From the NCBI RefSeq assembly GCF_900143515.1, contig NZ_FSQT01000001.1:1736001-1800000 (forward strand): a stretch of DNA of 64,000 nt. Direction: 5' to 3'. Below the pieces are notes generated by a model. The model worked only from the letters and a program-made list of their open reading frames with translations, made no database searches and was not told the DNA's origin. This document shows, piece by piece, positions 61,250-64,000 of the stretch. Source of the stretch: Micromonospora cremea (GTDB lineage: Bacteria > Actinomycetota > Actinomycetes > Mycobacteriales > Micromonosporaceae). Each line of letters begins with the position of its first letter. Within the stretch, counting starts at the first letter, position 1. The position numbers and the translations under genes are program-made.

Positions 61250-61308
61250 CCCTCCATGCTGCCTCAACGCACCCGCCGCCGCCGAACCCCCGGGGCCTGT
61301 GGTGGTGA

Positions 61309-62376
61309 CTACACCGCGACGATGTCGGCGATGACACAGGCGACATTGTCCGGCGCCCCTGCGGCCTGAGCCAGACCGATCAGTTCCCGCACGGTGCGCT
61401 CGGGATCGGTTGCCGCACCCAGCGTCGAGTGCAGGTCGGCACGGTCGACGACAGCGCACAGCCCGTCGGAGCACAGCAGGTACCGATCACCGGGCAGGGC
61501 GGTGCGTAGCGCAAGATCCGCCTCGACCTGCGGGCCGGCACCGAGGGCACGCACCAGCACAGCGCGCTGAGGATGCGCGGCGGCCTGGTCGCGGTCGAGC
61601 CTGCCCTGATCCACCTGAGCCTGCACCCAGGTGTGGTCCTGGGTCAGCAGGGACAGCTCACCGTCGCGCAGGAGGTAGGCCCGGGTGTCACCGATGTGCA
61701 CGAGGGCCAGCTGGGAGCCGCTGCGCAGCAGCGCGGTCAGCGTGGTGACCGGCTGGTGGTCACCGGTGGCCAGCCCGCGCACGGTGCGGTCCGCGTCGGT
61801 GACCGCACCGGCGAGCATCGTCAGCAGGTCAGCAGCCGGTGCGTCGGTGAGCTCCAACGGTTTGAGGGCGTCGATGGCCGCAGCGCTGGCGGCCGCGCCG
61901 CCGGGTCCGCGCATGCCGTCAGCGACGGCAAGCAACCGCTCGCTGGCGTACGCGGCGTCCTCGTTGCTGTCACGCACGATCCCGGTGTCACAACCGGTGG
62001 CGTAGCGGACGGCAACGGTGGGATTCGCTTGAGACATGGTGGCGCCCCCTTCAGACAGGTGGTCCACGAGGATGGTGGCGAGCCGGGCGCGAGCCGCGGT
62101 GTCCGCGGACACCTGCTGCCAGTACGCGGTGATCGCCTCAGCCGCCGCCGCGGGCTCCAAGCCACAAATGATGCGGATCTCCGCCAGTGGCATGCCGATG
62201 CGACGGAGCTGCGCGACCAGCCGGGCCAACGGCAGCTGAGCCGGGTCGTAGAGCCGGTAGCCGGACTCGGGATCGACCGCGGCCGGCGGCAGGAGCCCCA
62301 GCTGGTCGTACAGGCGCAACGCCTTCGGCGTCAGTCCCGCCGCCTGAGCGAACGCCCCGATGGTCAGCAGCCCCAC
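61309..62376 (-). CDS. MerR-type HTH fused to PP2C protein phosphatase
   Basis: A 355-residue fusion from the GTG at 62376 (GAGGAGG 8 bases upstream). Residues 1-110 are a MerR winged HTH (LLTIGAFAQAAGLTPKALRL, YDPAQLPLARLVAQLRRIGM). Residues 125-350 are a PP2C phosphatase with the metal-binding segments GIVRDSNEDAAY, LLAVADGMRGPGG, ALVHIGDTRAYLL, LLCSDGLCAVV and GAPDNVACVI. Two functions in one chain suggest a regulator whose DNA binding and Ser/Thr dephosphorylation are linked. An ATG within (near residue 115, before SQANPTVAV) could make the phosphatase alone. Confidence 0.92.
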   Translation of the reverse strand: MGLLTIGAFAQAAGLTPKALRLYDQLGLLPPAAVDPESGYRLYDPAQLPLARLVAQLRRIGMPLAEIRIICGLEPAAAAEAITAYWQQVSADTAARARLATILVDHLSEGGATMSQANPTVAVRYATGCDTGIVRDSNEDAAYASERLLAVADGMRGPGGAAASAAAIDALKPLELTDAPAADLLTMLAGAVTDADRTVRGLATGDHQPVTTLTALLRSGSQLALVHIGDTRAYLLRDGELSLLTQDHTWVQAQVDQGRLDRDQAAAHPQRAVLVRALGAGPQVEADLALRTALPGDRYLLCSDGLCAVVDRADLHSTLGAATDPERTVRELIGLAQAAGAPDNVACVIADIVAV

Positions 62377-62503
62377 GTCGACATCCTCCTCGTGCCGGTC
62401 GCGGCGACCGGCACACACCAGGCTGGGGGTTGCCCGAAGGGCAAGGTCAAGGGCCTGAGCCCACGAACCCCGATCCGCTCAACACCGCCGGTAGGTTGGG
62501 CGC

Positions 62504-63193
62504 ATGCGTGTTGTCATCGCCGGAGGTCACGGCAAGATCGCCCTGCTGCTGGAGCGTCACCTCGCCGCGCGCGGCGACACCGCCGTCGGCCTGATCCGCA
62601 ACCCCGGACAGGCCGACGCGCTGCGCGCAGCCGGCGCCACCCCGCTCGTCTGCGACCTGGAACACACCGACGTCACCGACCTCGCCGCGCACCTCGACGG
62701 CGCCGACGCGGTGATCTTCGCCGCGGGCGCCGGCCCCGGCAGCGGCGCCGCCCGCAAGGACACCGTCGACCGGGCCGCCGCCGCGCTGCTCGCCGACGCC
62801 GCCACCCACGCCGGTATCCGCCGCTACCTGCTGGTCTCCTCCATGGGCGTGGACGCCCCACCGGCCGCCGGCACCGACGAGGTGTGGGCGGCGTACCTGC
62901 GGGCCAAGCGGGCCGCCGAGGACGACCTGAGCGCCCGCAACCTGGACTGGACGGTGCTGCGACCCGGCCGGCTCACCGACGACGAACCCACCGGACACGT
63001 CACCCTCGCCGCACACGCCGGGCGGGGCGCGATCACCCGCGCCGACGTGGCCCTGGTCCTCGTCGCGCTGCTCGACGAACCACGCACCGCCGGCGAGACC
63101 CTGGAACTCGTCAACGGGCCGACACCGATCGCCGACGCCATCGGTGCCATCACCGCAGGACCGGAACCGGACGCGCCACCCGGCACACCCTGA
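62504..63193 (+). CDS. NAD(P)-binding oxidoreductase (atypical SDR)
   Basis: A 229-residue protein with an N-terminal Rossmann motif (RVVIAGGHGKIALLL, G-x-x-G-x-x-x type), VCDLEHTDVTDLAAHLDGAD, AVIFAAGAGPGSGA and YLLVSSMGVDAP, then WTVLRPGRLTDDE. This is the NAD(P)H-binding YwnB/SDR_a5-like group of small stress-related reductases or isomerase-like proteins. No Y-x-x-x-K catalytic pair is evident. It is 40 bp upstream of the DUF1905 gene. Confidence 0.9.
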   Translation: MRVVIAGGHGKIALLLERHLAARGDTAVGLIRNPGQADALRAAGATPLVCDLEHTDVTDLAAHLDGADAVIFAAGAGPGSGAARKDTVDRAAAALLADAATHAGIRRYLLVSSMGVDAPPAAGTDEVWAAYLRAKRAAEDDLSARNLDWTVLRPGRLTDDEPTGHVTLAAHAGRGAITRADVALVLVALLDEPRTAGETLELVNGPTPIADAIGAITAGPEPDAPPGTP

Positions 63194-63232
63194 CGGCGGG
63201 CCCACCGCCGCCACACCGACGTGAGGAGAGCA

Positions 63233-63511
63233 ATGACCGCGCAGCCCCTCAACCACCGCTTCACCGCGCCGATCGAGAAGGACGGCGCCTTCACCACCTA
63301 CGTGACGGTGCCCGACTCCGCGGAGCTGCTCGGCACCCGCCGCGCCGTCAAGGTCACCGGCACGATCGACGGTCACCCGTTCAGCGCCACCCTCATGCCC
63401 TCGGGCACCGGCCCGCACTGGCTGCCCATCCGCGCCGCCCTGTGCAAGCTCATCGGCAAAAGCGAGGCCGGCGCGCAGGTCACCTTCCACCTCGACCAAC
63501 GCCTCAGCTGA
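63233..63511 (+). CDS. DUF1905 domain protein
   Basis: A 92-residue protein from the ATG at 63233 with GAGGAG upstream. It is a small beta-barrel-like domain (HRFTAPIEKDGAFTTYVTVP, RRAVKVTGTIDGHPFSATL, LPIRAALCKLIGKSEAGAQV) typical of DUF1905, often paired with a bacteriocin-protection YdeI/OmpD-like domain that is absent here. Function unknown. Confidence 0.88.
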   Translation: MTAQPLNHRFTAPIEKDGAFTTYVTVPDSAELLGTRRAVKVTGTIDGHPFSATLMPSGTGPHWLPIRAALCKLIGKSEAGAQVTFHLDQRLS

Positions 63512-63571
63512 CCACGGCCCGACCTGCGCCGCTCGGGTGGGGTCCGCCCCGCGGCGAACCCCACCCGACGC

Positions 63572-64000
63572 TCACCGCGGCTGCTGGTGGCGCGGCAGCG
63601 CCGTCTGCCCCGCCGCGCCGACGGCGAACGGCGCCCCCGGCGTCTCCTTCGCGATCCGGTCCATCGTGCGGGCCAACTGCTCACTGCCGTCGTCGAGATG
63701 CCGCGCCGCCGCCTGCATGTGCGACACCATCATCTCGCCGAAGATCCGCAGCGCCTCCCGGGTGGCCACCGTGTCGTCGAAGCTCGACCCGGCCGAGCTG
63801 CGATAATCCGCCACCGCCCGCTCGGCCTCCTGCTTCGCCTCCTCCGCAGCCGCCTGCATGTAACTCTCGTACTGCACCCGGGCGTACTCGGCGACCCGCC
63901 GCGCGTAATCGTGCGCCTGCGCGATGATCTGCTCCGCCTCCCGTTGCGCCGCGGAGAGCAGATTCACCTCCTTGGCCGCCGGCACCTTCGCCGCCGCGCC
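63572..64000 (-). CDS. Coiled-coil protein, C-terminal part (cut by window edge)
   Basis: The readable frame runs from the edge (AAAKVPAAKEVNLLSAAQRE) through a long amphipathic helix (AEQIIAQAHDYARRVAEYAR, YMQAAAEEAKQEAERAVADY) to a less regular tail and stop at 63572. The helical character resembles DivIVA-like or ATP-synthase-b-like coiled coils of actinomycetes. The true N-terminus is beyond 64000. Confidence 0.7.
   Translation of the reverse strand, partial: GAAAKVPAAKEVNLLSAAQREAEQIIAQAHDYARRVAEYARVQYESYMQAAAEEAKQEAERAVADYRSSAGSSFDDTVATREALRIFGEMMVSHMQAAARHLDDGSEQLARTMDRIAKETPGAPFAVGAAGQTALPRHQQPR

Overview
The window is high-GC DNA with GTG starts, Shine-Dalgarno sites, translationally coupled genes (ATGA, GTGA, TGATG overlaps) and a gene complement typical of an actinomycete. 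The core-type genes at the right-hand end (XerC/D-like recombinase, fasciclin lipoprotein, M14 carboxypeptidase, peptide deformylase, pabB, DUF5999, gcvP with a glycine riboswitch, MerR-PP2C fusion) suggest the Micromonosporaceae, probably Micromonospora or a close relative. That placement is an inference; no rRNA or tRNA gene was seen to confirm it.

Layout. (1) 1-3.4 kb is accessory DNA: a frameshifted DUF3800 gene, an intact ATP-dependent DNA ligase, a divergent small HTH gene coupled to a 60-aa gene of unknown function, and debris of a tyrosine recombinase joined to an AbrB-like domain. (2) 3.5-24.8 kb is a catabolic island. It has an IclR regulator, a leftward operon (carboxymuconolactone-decarboxylase-like protein, ABC transporter ATPase, permease and binding protein, LLM flavin oxidoreductase, decayed MmgE/PrpD gene) and a rightward, tightly overlapping operon (3-hydroxyisobutyrate-dehydrogenase-like enzyme, aldehyde dehydrogenase, two class III CoA-transferase subunits, thiolase, DUF35 OB-fold partner, enoyl-CoA hydratase, two tandem MmgE/PrpD proteins, SDR, second aldehyde dehydrogenase, third MmgE/PrpD). 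The logic is uptake of an organic acid, CoA activation and beta-oxidation-like cleavage; the substrate is unknown. (3) 24.8-47.9 kb is a mosaic of accessory genes and fragments: IS630 debris, a CoiA-like nuclease, a DUF4041/GIY-YIG protein, several 3' fragments of the same ligase family, an alpha/beta hydrolase, a 10.8-kb transposon, a PIN-HTH protein, a phage-type integrase, and remnants of AbiTii and an ECF sigma factor. (4) 47.95-64 kb looks like conserved chromosome.

The main discovery is a 10,762-bp Tn554/RIT-like transposon at 33297-44058. It is inserted in the DNA ligase gene exactly at the nucleotidyl-transfer motif I (KWDG). It is flanked by a 6-bp duplication (CCGTCC) and has imperfect terminal inverted repeats. 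Removing it with one duplication rejoins the two ligase pieces into an in-frame 356-residue ligase. It carries three tyrosine recombinases plus a small coiled-coil TnpC-like protein, and cargo: a HEAT-repeat protein (frameshifted), a lipoprotein-type S26 signal peptidase and a SUKH protein. A complete IS5-family element is nested inside the leader of the first recombinase gene.

A second theme is a repeated module: ligase on one strand and, divergently, an HTH domain (free-standing, or fused behind a PIN nuclease domain) followed by a small protein with a conserved (V/I/M)FEVxT motif. Two good copies (0.6-2.2 kb; 44-45.8 kb around the transposon) and several partial ones lie beside nuclease-like genes (DUF3800, CoiA, GIY-YIG, PIN). 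This suggests a modular ligase/nuclease system or insertion hotspot that I cannot match to a described system.
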